Shown one piece after another: positions 34,629 through 44,400 of a stretch of 64,000 nucleotides of DNA. A program made the position numbers and the translations under genes. The DNA is from Flavobacteriales bacterium (GTDB taxonomy: Bacteria > Bacteroidota > Bacteroidia > Flavobacteriales > UBA7312): NCBI GenBank assembly GCA_029248105.1, contig JAQWJZ010000037.1, positions 1 through 64,000 of the forward strand, in the 5' to 3' direction. The notes beneath the pieces are model-generated. The model saw nothing but the letters and a program-made list of their open reading frames with translations, was not told the DNA's origin and ran no database searches. The stretch's first letter is position 1; each line of letters opens with the position of its first letter.

Positions 34629-35791
34629 TAGCTTTTACTTTCCTGTTGTTTGTCGAAAACAAAATCTTTATAGTCTTTAATAGTATTGTAAACCGTATCC
34701 CTTTCAATAGGATGTCTTTTTACATTTTTGATAAGTTCTACTAATTGTTGAGTTGATAGGCTAGGGCTTTGTTCTTCAGCGCCTGCCATAGAATAAATCT
34801 TAGTGGTATCATCAATTGTTCCATCGATATCATTCACGCCATAGGAAAGACTCAATTGAGCTGTGTTCCTTCCAATCATAGGCCAATATGCTTTCAGATG
34901 TGGAAAGTTATCCATAAAAATTCTACTGATAGCATATACTTTTAAATCGTCAATGACCGAAACTTCTGGAATGTGTGACATTTGATTTTCACCGTTTCTA
35001 AATTTTAGAGGAATAAAGGTGTTAAAACCTTGAGTTTTATCTTGTAATTCTCTTAATCTATTCATGTGATCTATCAGATGCTTTGGCTCTTCTATGTGTC
35101 CGTATAGCATAGTAGCGTTAGATGGCATTCCAAGCTTATGAGCTGTTTCATGAATTTCTAACCATTGTTCAGACGAACATTTATCATTACATATTTCGGC
35201 TCTTATTTTTTCATCAAAAATTTCAGCACCACCACCAGGCAAAGAGTCTTGTCCGTTCTCTTTAAGTATTCTTAAGCCCTCTTCAAAACTAACTTTAGCC
35301 TTTCTACACATGTATTCTAGCTCAACAGCAGTAAATGCTTTGACGTGAATATCGGGTCTTATTTCTTTGACTTTTTTAATCAGATTGGCAAAATAATGTA
35401 AACCCATTTTTGGGTGAACACCACCAACGATATGAACTTCTGTAATCGGTTGGTCTTTATATTCCTCCATTTTTTTAAGGATATCCTCTTCTGATAATTC
35501 CCAACCTTCGGTTTTGTGTTTTAATAATTTAGAATAAGAACAAAATTTACAGTCAAATACACAAATGTTGGTAGGCTCTATGTGTATATTTCTATTGAAA
35601 TAAGTAAAGTTTTGGTGTTTCTTCTCACGAATATAGTTTGCAAGGGATCCTAAAAAGGCTAAATCGGCATCAAAAAGAAGAACACCTTCCTCTGGATTTA
35701 TTCGTTCTCCAACTATAACCTTTTGAGCTATTGACTTAAGTTTAGAATCTATGGAGTTATTTTCAAGGATGTGGGAAATTCTATTATTCAT
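34625..35791 (-). CDS. mqnE: aminofutalosine synthase, radical SAM enzyme
   Basis: 388 residues. The radical-SAM cluster motif CVFDCKFC (CxxxCxxC) is at about residues 78-85. HIVGGVHPKMGLHYFANLI, LPGGGAEIFDEKIRAEIC, SNATMLYGHIEEPKHLIDHM and FNTFIPLKFRNGENQMS match the MqnE/CofH family. It converts the MqnA product to aminofutalosine in the futalosine route to menaquinone. The first codon directly abuts the stop of the trypsin-like protease gene, so it appears to be the last gene of the MbnP-led operon. Confidence 0.9.
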   Translation of the reverse strand: MNNRISHILENNSIDSKLKSIAQKVIVGERINPEEGVLLFDADLAFLGSLANYIREKKHQNFTYFNRNIHIEPTNICVFDCKFCSYSKLLKHKTEGWELSEEDILKKMEEYKDQPITEVHIVGGVHPKMGLHYFANLIKKVKEIRPDIHVKAFTAVELEYMCRKAKVSFEEGLRILKENGQDSLPGGGAEIFDEKIRAEICNDKCSSEQWLEIHETAHKLGMPSNATMLYGHIEEPKHLIDHMNRLRELQDKTQGFNTFIPLKFRNGENQMSHIPEVSVIDDLKVYAISRIFMDNFPHLKAYWPMIGRNTAQLSLSYGVNDIDGTIDDTTKIYSMAGAEEQSPSLSTQQLVELIKNVKRHPIERDTVYNTIKDYKDFVFDKQQESKSY

Positions 35792-37693
35792 TTATCGATT
35801 TAAGATCAGTCTTTCTGTTACTATTTCAATTCCGTTTGATAGTTCTATAAAATAGACACCGTTGCTAAATGTTGATAAGTCTACTCTTAATGAATTATAT
35901 AAATCGCCAGAATATATTTCACGTCCTAAAAGAGTATATACTTTTACATGTGTTAAGTCAGAATTATCTTGACTGATATATACAATGCCATTTGAGGGAT
36001 TAGGAAAAATATTTAATGATTGTTTGAATTCTTCAACACCTATACTACTTCCTTCAGAGTTTACAAGGATGTAAGCCGATTTTAGTTCACTACTCTCGTC
36101 ACCTGCTTCAGTGACTTTTAGGCGAACAGTGTAATTACCATCATTACTATAAGTTACAATTGGTGATTCTTCATCTGAGCTTGTTGGGCTTACTCCTGCA
36201 CCATAAAATAACCATTCATATGTGTCTGGGCTTCCAGTTCCAGTATAGCTAAATTGAGTTGCATAGCCTGTGAGAACATGGGTGTGTGATGCAACAAAGT
36301 TTGAAAATAGTGTAGTGCCACAAACTTTACCATCTAATGTAGTTACTCCAGAATTGTTGGGGTCTAGCCATGGCTTGAGTTGTCTGTTACTTGAGTTTCC
36401 ATTTTGGTTCCAGCTGTACGAAAATTTACCATAAAAGTCAGAGCCATTAGTAAAAGCACAGTAAGAAGATCCTGTAGAAAGGTCGCCTACGATTTGTTTA
36501 TTAGCATTTAAAAGTGGGCTACCTGATGATCCACCTTCTGTAACTCCATGACCATTTTCAGTTCCTGTCCATTTTACTCTCCAGTCATATCCTGAGCTAC
36601 TTGCAGATTGAGTGTACTTGGATATTTTTTTGATATCTCCGGCAGGGTGGTGTATACCTACACCATTAGCAGATGGGGTAGTTGTTCTGTCCCAACCAGC
36701 TGCAAATAAACCATAATCGTAAGGAGGAGTGTCATTCAATTCTAATAGGTGGAAGTCTGATGTGCCGCTTATGTTTCCTGTTGCGCTACTGTTAGAAATT
36801 TTAGAACAACCAGTCATTGTATTTGAGGATGGACTACTACTAGGATTTTCGCATTCCGATGCTTCGTAGTTGAAGTAGAATACCCATTGATTCATGTCAT
36901 TTTGACTAGCATAAACATTATTATCATCATCATAGGTACAGTGATCGGCAGTTAGGATATAAGGCTTACAATCTTCGGCTGTATTGTTAATGAAAGAACC
37001 GCTACACCAGAAGTTATTGTTTCCGATTTTAAGACTTATTCTACAAACAGCTCTTTTGATATCTTGCCAATCGTCACCCTCAGGGGAACAATTAACGTTT
37101 ACTTCGCAAGAACCAGAATCTCCAAAATTGTTTATGTCTCTAGTTGTTTTTATCGATCGGTAGGCGTAGGATACTTGATTAATATGAATAATAGGCTGAC
37201 CTTCACCTTTTTGGATATATTCTAGTGTTATTTCACTATCTTCTATGATTTCATTTGCAAAAACACCGCTTTCGTGATTGTTGGCATTTGTGTAAGCACC
37301 TAGTAGTTTGGTTTTATCAGAATTATAAATGTAAAGTTCGCCATTGGAAGGTATCCAAAAAGCATCGTAATACAATCCTAATGCTTGAGCACCTTCAGAC
37401 CTAATATTTAGCCTCCATATTTTGTTTCCATTATCCATCGTTTCCCAAAGACCATCTTTTGAGGGATCTATATCACAATCTAATAATACAGCATATCTAT
37501 AAGGCTTACCTTTCATAGCATCTTCCTTATCTTCTTCTTCCAGAGCAATTGAATTTGGCGCAGGGATTTCTATAGTAGGCACTTCTCTAGAAAGAGTTTC
37601 TGTAAAGCTTACAGGAATACCATTTGACTTTATCTGTGCATAACTGATAGAACTTAATAGAATGCTTAAGATTATAAAAAGAGACTTTCTCAT
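35792..37693 (-). CDS. T9SS-exported trypsin-like serine protease with PKD domain
   Basis: 633 residues. Signal peptide ending SYAQ, a prodomain-like region to about residue 190, then a chymotrypsin-fold domain with His in ILTADHCTY, Asp in SDFHLLEL and Ser in TEGGSSGSPLLN, paired with several disulfide cysteines (CEVNVNCSPEG, CRISLK). This resembles lysyl-endopeptidase-type secreted proteases. Then a PKD domain (TYEWLFYGAGVSP, DGNYTVRLKV) and a type A sorting domain (NIFPNPSNGIVYISQ, NGVYFIELSNGIEIVTERLI). Substrate specificity is not certain. It overlaps the M43 protease gene by 4 nt. Confidence 0.88.
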   Translation of the reverse strand: MRKSLFIILSILLSSISYAQIKSNGIPVSFTETLSREVPTIEIPAPNSIALEEEDKEDAMKGKPYRYAVLLDCDIDPSKDGLWETMDNGNKIWRLNIRSEGAQALGLYYDAFWIPSNGELYIYNSDKTKLLGAYTNANNHESGVFANEIIEDSEITLEYIQKGEGQPIIHINQVSYAYRSIKTTRDINNFGDSGSCEVNVNCSPEGDDWQDIKRAVCRISLKIGNNNFWCSGSFINNTAEDCKPYILTADHCTYDDDNNVYASQNDMNQWVFYFNYEASECENPSSSPSSNTMTGCSKISNSSATGNISGTSDFHLLELNDTPPYDYGLFAAGWDRTTTPSANGVGIHHPAGDIKKISKYTQSASSSGYDWRVKWTGTENGHGVTEGGSSGSPLLNANKQIVGDLSTGSSYCAFTNGSDFYGKFSYSWNQNGNSSNRQLKPWLDPNNSGVTTLDGKVCGTTLFSNFVASHTHVLTGYATQFSYTGTGSPDTYEWLFYGAGVSPTSSDEESPIVTYSNDGNYTVRLKVTEAGDESSELKSAYILVNSEGSSIGVEEFKQSLNIFPNPSNGIVYISQDNSDLTHVKVYTLLGREIYSGDLYNSLRVDLSTFSNGVYFIELSNGIEIVTERLILNR

Positions 37694-39510
37694 TGTAAAA
37701 TTATTTTTTTATAATAAATGTAGTTGTTTTGGGTGCTTATTTGAACCAAATAGGTTCCTTTTTTAAGATAGTACAAATTTAACTTTTCTAATCTTGCTTG
37801 ACAACTTTTTTGCAAAACTATTTTGCCTAATAAATCGTAAACCCTTATGTCTTCAATATTTAAATCAGACTCAATTGTTAAAATTCCTGAACTAGGGTTT
37901 GGATAAATTGAAAAAGGATTTTTTAGGTCTTCTTTAATTTCAGAAATTGTGCACAAGTCTATTACTGCTTCATTGCTAAATTCACCACTTGTAACTTGAT
38001 TATTTACCATAATATAACCATTGCCAAAATCACAACATATACCGTCGTCATAATCGTCATAAACCACTAGTGTATAGCAGCTGTCCATATCTTGACAAAA
38101 ACTAAATGTATTGAGGTAATTACTTACAAGTTCATTATCGAATGCAATAACTTCATTGCTGCTGTTCAGTATTTCCCATCTATTTTCATCGGCATAGTTA
38201 TCTGTTTGAATATGGAACTCAAAATCTGTACCATCTTTCAAAATAAAATTTATCGTTAATGAATCGTTGTTAGGGTTCAAATCACGAAAACCATTGGGCG
38301 AGGAGGTGTATATAGTCATAGTATGTTCACCAGGTTCTAGGCTGTAGGTTCCTAGATTAACCTCAACGGAAGAATTGGGAAGAAGGTTGCCGTTCCAATT
38401 TAGAGTTTGTGTTTCGTTATCATCAATTTGAAAATGTATTTCAGACTGATAAATATTGGAGTTTGAAAAATTTAAAAGAGAACTTATAATTTCAACCTCA
38501 GTACCACAGTACTCTTGATTATTGGCAGGAGATATATTCTGATTGATGCCTACATCTTCAAAAGGTAATGAACATGCTTGAGAATTATTCAGATCTAATC
38601 TTTGTGTATTTAATGTAGCATGCATTCTATCTTTTTGACCATTGGTGAAAAGATTCATACAGCCGTCGTCGGAATAGTCCATATAATTCTGAAACATATC
38701 GCCAGAATTTGAACATGATGGACTAGGGTGTGAGGGACAGCCATAATTTTCTGTATTTTGTATAGGCGTGTCTTCCACCTGATCGTTTCCGCAATTACCA
38801 TCTCCCCAAATGTGCAATAAGTTTAGCCAATGACCTAGCTCATGAGTAGCAGTCCTTCCTTTATTAAAAGGAGGTGATACGTCAATTGTTCCAAGGTTAG
38901 AGTAATTGATAACAACAGCATCTCTACTTACATTGCCACCGGGAAAAGATGCAAAACCTAGTGCATTTGTTAAATCACAAATGTAGATATTAAGGTATCT
39001 GCTAGGGTCCCAAATTGTTTTACCTCCCAAAGAGTCGTGAAAAATTCTATTGTCATATAATGAAAACGAGCTAATATCAGATTGGGTATAGGTTATGCCT
39101 GATGTAGTGTCGTTGTTGGGAGTGCGTTGTGCTAAGCAGAAATTGATACCGCAATCAGCAGCTAAATTCAAAAATTCTGATGGTGTTTGATTTGCATCGG
39201 GATTAGTGCGATTAAAATCTTGATTGAGTACGTCAAGTTGGCTTTGAATTTGTTCAGAGCTTACATTTTCACTTTCGTTTTCATATATCACATGAAAAAC
39301 TACAGGAATATTAAAAGAATTTGCAGAGGAACTTTTTTTCCATTGTTTAATCTCTAGCTCAATACTATGACGTTTTTCTATAAGCTGGGGATTGTTTTTA
39401 ACTTCAGAATTCCACCTTTCCATAGTGCCGCATCTTAACTGGGAAAAAGCATCGTATGAAATACATAACAAAAGTAAAAGAATACAAAATGTATGGAATT
39501 TATGCTTCAT
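37690..39510 (-). CDS. T9SS-exported M43 (pappalysin-like) zinc metalloprotease
   Basis: 606 residues. Signal peptide ending AFSQ, prodomain, then the M43 catalytic domain with zinc motif HELGHWLNLLH, followed by a Met-turn-like YMDYSDDGCMNLFT with NGQKDRM. FHVIYENESENVSSEQIQSQL and LNIYICDLTNALGFASFPGG fit the family. A beta domain with CARDB-like character (about 315-415) and a type A sorting domain (FSIYPNPSSGILTIESD) close the protein. It lies 8 nt after the dihaem peroxidase gene and overlaps the next protease gene by 4 nt. Confidence 0.9.
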   Translation of the reverse strand: MKHKFHTFCILLLLLCISYDAFSQLRCGTMERWNSEVKNNPQLIEKRHSIELEIKQWKKSSSANSFNIPVVFHVIYENESENVSSEQIQSQLDVLNQDFNRTNPDANQTPSEFLNLAADCGINFCLAQRTPNNDTTSGITYTQSDISSFSLYDNRIFHDSLGGKTIWDPSRYLNIYICDLTNALGFASFPGGNVSRDAVVINYSNLGTIDVSPPFNKGRTATHELGHWLNLLHIWGDGNCGNDQVEDTPIQNTENYGCPSHPSPSCSNSGDMFQNYMDYSDDGCMNLFTNGQKDRMHATLNTQRLDLNNSQACSLPFEDVGINQNISPANNQEYCGTEVEIISSLLNFSNSNIYQSEIHFQIDDNETQTLNWNGNLLPNSSVEVNLGTYSLEPGEHTMTIYTSSPNGFRDLNPNNDSLTINFILKDGTDFEFHIQTDNYADENRWEILNSSNEVIAFDNELVSNYLNTFSFCQDMDSCYTLVVYDDYDDGICCDFGNGYIMVNNQVTSGEFSNEAVIDLCTISEIKEDLKNPFSIYPNPSSGILTIESDLNIEDIRVYDLLGKIVLQKSCQARLEKLNLYYLKKGTYLVQISTQNNYIYYKKIILQ

Positions 39511-39518
39511 TTTATAGA

Positions 39519-40565
39519 TTAGGGTTGGAAATCTGGATTGTTGATGAAACTTGTGTCAGTTAATGTTTTTAGAAAATTTATCAAATCTACTTTGTTTTGA
39601 TCACTTAGGCCTAGTCCAATGTCTACTTTTTTCATTAATGGATCAATGGTATATGAATTGTGGCCACCAAAATTGTAATGTTCAATAACTTCCTCTAAGG
39701 TTTGGAAACGACCGTCATGCATATAAGGTGCGGTGAGTTCTATATTTCTTAATGAAGGACTCTTAAATTTCCCTTTGTCATTAATATCACCAGTAACATT
39801 ATATCTACCGTTATCCATTTCATTTTCTGGATCAAGTCCGTTGTTATGAAATGCATTACTCGTAAATAAGGGGTATGAATGGCAGTGAAAACAATCTCCC
39901 TTTTCAGTGTTAAATATTTCTTTACCTCTTAATTCCGAAGGGGTAAGACTAGCTCTGTAATCCAAAAATTTATCGAATTTAGAGTCAGCAGAAATTAAGG
40001 TTCTTTCAAATTGTGCAATGGCTTTTACTACATGATTAGAGTCTATTTTCTCGGTGTTGAATGCTTCTCTAAAAAGACGTTTGTATTGGTCGTTTGCCAT
40101 GAGTTTTCTACTAACATCTTGCCAGCTAGGAGAGTGCAATTCAACAAAGCTAGTAACAGGGCCAAAGGCTTGATCTTCTAATGTTATTGATCTGCCATCC
40201 CAAAAATTTGAGGTATTCCATGCCGGATTAACTATGCTAGAAGCGTTCATTTTACCTAATATACCTTCAATACCAACGCTGAATTGAGCAGGGTCGCTAA
40301 AAGAATTGGCTTGAAAATGGCAATCGGCACAGGACATGGTGTTATTGCCTGAAAGTATGGGGTCGTAGAATAATTTTTTACCAAGGGCAATACCCTCTTC
40401 AGTCATGGGGTTATCTGATGGAATATCTGCCTGAGGAAAGCCTTTTGCTTTTTCTAACTGAATATAAGTGGGGTTAAAGACAAAAGGCTCTACATAAGGT
40501 ATGTCTCTTTGACATGAGAATAATACCGAAAGTATTATAAGATATTTTAGACTATTGAATTTCAA
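39519..40565 (-). CDS. dihaem cytochrome-c peroxidase/MauG-family lipoprotein, MbnH-like
   Basis: 348 residues. Lipobox LFSC at residue 18. Two haem-binding motifs, CADCH (79-83) and CFHCH (225-229), with GKKLFYDPILSGNNTMSC, FWDGRSITLEDQAFGPV, LRNIELTAPYMHDGRFQTLEEVIEHYN, all family hallmarks. It would act in the periplasm on peroxide or, as in MbnH, on a partner protein. The gene start overlaps the MbnP-like gene by 14 nt, the arrangement of mbnP-mbnH pairs, where MbnH oxidises a tryptophan of MbnP to kynurenine. That function here is inferred from context. Confidence 0.85.
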   Translation of the reverse strand: MKFNSLKYLIILSVLFSCQRDIPYVEPFVFNPTYIQLEKAKGFPQADIPSDNPMTEEGIALGKKLFYDPILSGNNTMSCADCHFQANSFSDPAQFSVGIEGILGKMNASSIVNPAWNTSNFWDGRSITLEDQAFGPVTSFVELHSPSWQDVSRKLMANDQYKRLFREAFNTEKIDSNHVVKAIAQFERTLISADSKFDKFLDYRASLTPSELRGKEIFNTEKGDCFHCHSYPLFTSNAFHNNGLDPENEMDNGRYNVTGDINDKGKFKSPSLRNIELTAPYMHDGRFQTLEEVIEHYNFGGHNSYTIDPLMKKVDIGLGLSDQNKVDLINFLKTLTDTSFINNPDFQP

Positions 40566-41331
40566 AAGTAGATGAAAAGTTAGTCATTAATTGTTGTGCA
40601 AGTTTAGAGTTGGTGCTTTGGTGTGGTAAATCTTCAGATAGATCAACAGAGTCAAAAATTTTGGATACATCTATATTTACTACCAAAGTGTTTGTATTGT
40701 CTTTAGAGACACTAATTTGTTGGTATAAAGCAATGTTTCTAAGCAAATCATCATGAGCTAAATGGTAGGTTAGTGGATAGAAGTTATCGCCTTGTAGTGT
40801 GTCCATTTTACCTTCTATCATTACAAAAATATAAGACGATGGTTGCATAGCCCAAAAGGTGTTTTGATTCAAACCTAAAGGATGGTTGACATCATAGTCA
40901 GCAGGAACGGTGCTATTCTGTTGGCTATTAAGTCCTAAGTCAAAGTATAAGCTATCAAATGAATCTTCTTCTATATTAAAAGTCAAAGTTTTTGAATTTG
41001 GATTGTCAATATCAAATAAGTGAACTTCACTAAGGTTTTTGTTTCCGTCAGCTGACTTGAGTTGAATGTTGCTGATATAAAATTTCATGTTTTCAAGTCG
41101 AAAGCTAAAGTTTTGACTTTGGATAGTGTCATACTTCTCAAAGCTTTGATTGCCATTTACTAGTCTAAAATCAATATTTAAGGAACCTTCATACAAACAC
41201 GAGTTGTCATCTTCGTTTGCTTCGCTATTGTAATTGATAGCGTTATAGTCGGTGCATCCTGGCTCTTTACAAGAGTAAAAAGTCAAGACAATACTGAGAA
41301 CAAATAGAGCGAAAAATTTAGATTTAATCAT
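40552..41331 (-). CDS. MbnP-like copper-binding lipoprotein
   Basis: 259 residues from ATG 41331; an earlier ATG at 41367 would put 12 residues before the signal peptide and overlap the promoter. Lipobox FYSC, then one GC-D/DDNSC unit (residues 25-47), then a beta-sandwich domain with MbnP hallmarks: LENMKFYISNIQL, NHPLGLNQNTFWAMQPSSYI with the tryptophan that MbnH would modify, IFVMIEGKMD and YHLAHDDLLRNIAL. MbnP proteins of methanotrophs bind copper with the modified Trp. Here only one Trp (FWAMQ) is present at the site. No methanobactin genes are nearby. Leads the operon with the MbnH-like gene. Confidence 0.8.
   Translation of the reverse strand: MIKSKFFALFVLSIVLTFYSCKEPGCTDYNAINYNSEANEDDNSCLYEGSLNIDFRLVNGNQSFEKYDTIQSQNFSFRLENMKFYISNIQLKSADGNKNLSEVHLFDIDNPNSKTLTFNIEEDSFDSLYFDLGLNSQQNSTVPADYDVNHPLGLNQNTFWAMQPSSYIFVMIEGKMDTLQGDNFYPLTYHLAHDDLLRNIALYQQISVSKDNTNTLVVNIDVSKIFDSVDLSEDLPHQSTNSKLAQQLMTNFSSTFEIQ
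41191..41259 (-). repeat. isolated 23-residue GCxD/DDxSC unit in the MbnP-like protein
   Basis: Residues 25-47 of the lipoprotein. GCTDYNAINYNSEA is followed by DDNSCLY. Same length and pattern as the seven units of the giant secreted gene at 1-3036. Confidence 0.8.
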
Positions 41332-41336
41332 AGGTA

Positions 41337-41344
41337 CAAATATA
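41337..41344 (-). promoter_or_regulatory. -7 promoter element 5 nt before the MbnP-like gene
   Basis: TATATTTG on the minus strand, then tacct, then ATG at 41331. Predicted leaderless mRNA. A TTTTG lies about 22 nt upstream, close to the expected -33 position. Confidence 0.5.
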
Positions 41345-41475
41345 ACGATTATAGTGTTGTTAATCACAAAACGTAAACCTTCATAGTAAATTGTAAAGTA
41401 TTAAAAATGTGAATAAGTGTTGGCTAATTTAAAGTTGTATTTTCTTTTAATTATCTATTTTGCGTTAAAGAATCA

Positions 41476-44400
41476 ATGCTTAAAAACCTACACATATATC
41501 GCTCTTCTGCGGGCTCTGGAAAAACCTATTCTTTAGTGCGTAACTTCATTGCTATGTCATTATTAGGTAATGAAGAACATTTTAATCCTCGCTATTTCAG
41601 ACACATATTAGCCATAACGTTTACAAATAAAGCTGCTTCTGAAATGAAGGAAAGGGTGTTGTCTTTTATTTCTGATTTATCAAAGGCTAAGGGCTTGGGC
41701 AATAGCAATTCTTTTTTTGCTCATATACAAGAAGATACTGGTCTTACAGATAATGAAATACAAGAACGCTCACAACAAATACTGACTTGCATCTTGCATA
41801 ACTATACTGACTTATCCATTTCAACTATTGATAAGTTTGTTTTTAAGATAGTAAGGACTTTTGCTCACGATTTGCAGATGGCACAAGCCTTTGATGTAGA
41901 GATGGATCAAGAGCAACTCATACAGCCAGCGGTTTCTTTTTTAATCAGTCGTATTGGAACAAACAAAGAATTATCCAACGCCTTAGTGTCATTTGCGTTG
42001 ACTAAAGCCGACGAAGGAAAGAGTTATAATCTAGAAAGTGCCTTAGAAGAATTTTCTAAACATTTATTCATTGAGAAATCAGAAAAGTTTGTGGAATCAT
42101 TGTCTAGTACTAGTATTAGCGATTGTTTAGAAGTAAAAGATGAAATTAGTAGAGAGATACACGATTTTGAGTCTGTTCTTTTGAGCAAGAGGAACGAATT
42201 TTTATCCTTTTGTAAAGACAACTCTTTAGAAGCTTCGCATTTTACTAGTAAGTATTTTTATAATTATTTCGATAATTTTAAAAAGCGTTCTGCTGATAAA
42301 TTTTTTCCTACTCCAAGTGTCAAAAAGAATATAGATAAGGGGGTTTGGTATGCTAAAACTATAGATGAGGATAAGAAGGTTATCATTGACCAAAACATTC
42401 ATGTTTTAACCAAGCTTTTCGATGAGGTACAGCAGCATTTAAAAAAGCATTTCAACTCTTATATTTTTAATAAACTACTTTATAATAATATCTTTTCTAT
42501 TGCAGTATTGAATGAGATATCCAAGGAGTTAGAGCAATTTAAAGAAGAAAATAATATTAAGCATATTTCAGAATTTAATAGTGCTATTGCGGAAATCATC
42601 AGAAAAGAACCAGCACCTTTTATTTATGAGCGTTTAGGAGAGCGTTATCATCATTTTTTGATAGACGAGTTTCAAGATACTTCAGTGATGCAATGGCATA
42701 ATCTATTACCCTTAGTTCATAATTCTTTGTCAGAAGGCCATCAGAACCTCATTGTAGGCGATGCTAAGCAATCTATTTATCGATGGAGAGGCGGAGAGGT
42801 AGAACAATTTATACAATTGCCACAGTCTATATTTCAAGGTGAGCTTTTGCCCAATACAGATGAAATAAGCCAAAGTATTATAAACGCTAGTGAAGAAAAG
42901 TTTTTGAACGATAACTGGCGAAGCGATAAAGAAATTGTAAAATTCAACAATCAGTTTTTTGGCAAGTTAAAAGGTGTAGTAAGTGAAGATTTGCAAAAGA
43001 TATACCAAGGAAATGAGCAAAACCCTAAGGGGAATGATGGTGGTTATATCCATATAGACACACTGTCTAAGTCAACAGATTTTAAGCAAGAGGTTATGGA
43101 CAAAATTGTTGCACAAATAGATGTCTTAACATCTAAAGGATATGATCTCAAGGACATGGCTATTTTGTGCCGTACCACCAAAGAAAGTAGGGAAGCAGCA
43201 GAAGCTCTTAATACAAACGGAATAGACGTATTATCTGATGAAGCTTTATTGATTAACGCCTCTAAAGATGTCAGTTTCTTATTAGCAATACTTTCCTTTT
43301 TGCACCATACTAAGGATAAGGTAGCTATTACTCAAATAACTACTTATCTCTACCATAGAGATGGTCAAGAGTACGATATTCATTCACTCCTAAATGCAAT
43401 CGGTAAAGGAGATTATTTAGCTTTTTATAATTACATCAACTATTTGGGCATTGAATTTTACCCTCAACGTTTATGGGAGTTGCCTATTTATGATTTAGTA
43501 GAGCGTATAATTTATGTTTTTGAATTATCATCAACCGATGTTTATATTCAATACTTTTTAGATGTAGTACATAAATTCTCTATCAAAAACAGTAACAGCG
43601 TTACAGCCTTTTTAGAATGGTGGGAAAAGAATAATCACAAAGAGGGGATAATCGTTCCCGAAGATATGGACGCTGTGAAAGTTATGACTGTTCACAAATC
43701 AAAAGGGCTAGAATTTCCGATTGTATTCATACCTTTTAATTGGAAAATAGGTAAGCCTAGCAAACAATTTTGGGTAGATGCTAAGGGAAAGATAAAAAAG
43801 ATGAAGGTGGCTTTATTAAACAATAGTAAGCACTTAGAACATTCGGAATATGCTGGAATTCAGAAGGAAGAACAACAAAAAGCTCTCCTAGACGATTTGA
43901 ATGTTTTGTATGTTGCTATGACACGCCCTAAGCATCAATTATACATATTCACTGAAAAGCATAAAGATTTAAAGAAAATTAATTCGTTGAGCAAACTCAT
44001 TGGTCATTATTTTGAAGATTACCAAGGGGATTTTCCTATTAAGATAGGGCAACTGACAAATAAGAAGTTTAAACCCAAAGAAGAAGAACAGGCCTTGGAG
44101 TTAGATTACACTTCAACTTCCAATTGGAGAGATGTTATTCACTTGAAGAACAATTCCAATCAGCTGTGGGATATTGATCTCGATAGACAAAAATGGGGAA
44201 GTCTTTTGCATGAGGCTTTGTCCAAAATCTATTTCATAGATGATAAAGAACAGGTCGTTGATAATTTAGAAAGAAACGGATTGCTTTCACAAGAAATGAA
44301 ACTGAAGTTGAGGTCTAGGATAGAAGAATTGCTCAATGACGAGCAGATAAAGCCTTTTTTCTCTTCTGAATGGGAAGTCAAAACCGAGCAAGAGATCTTA

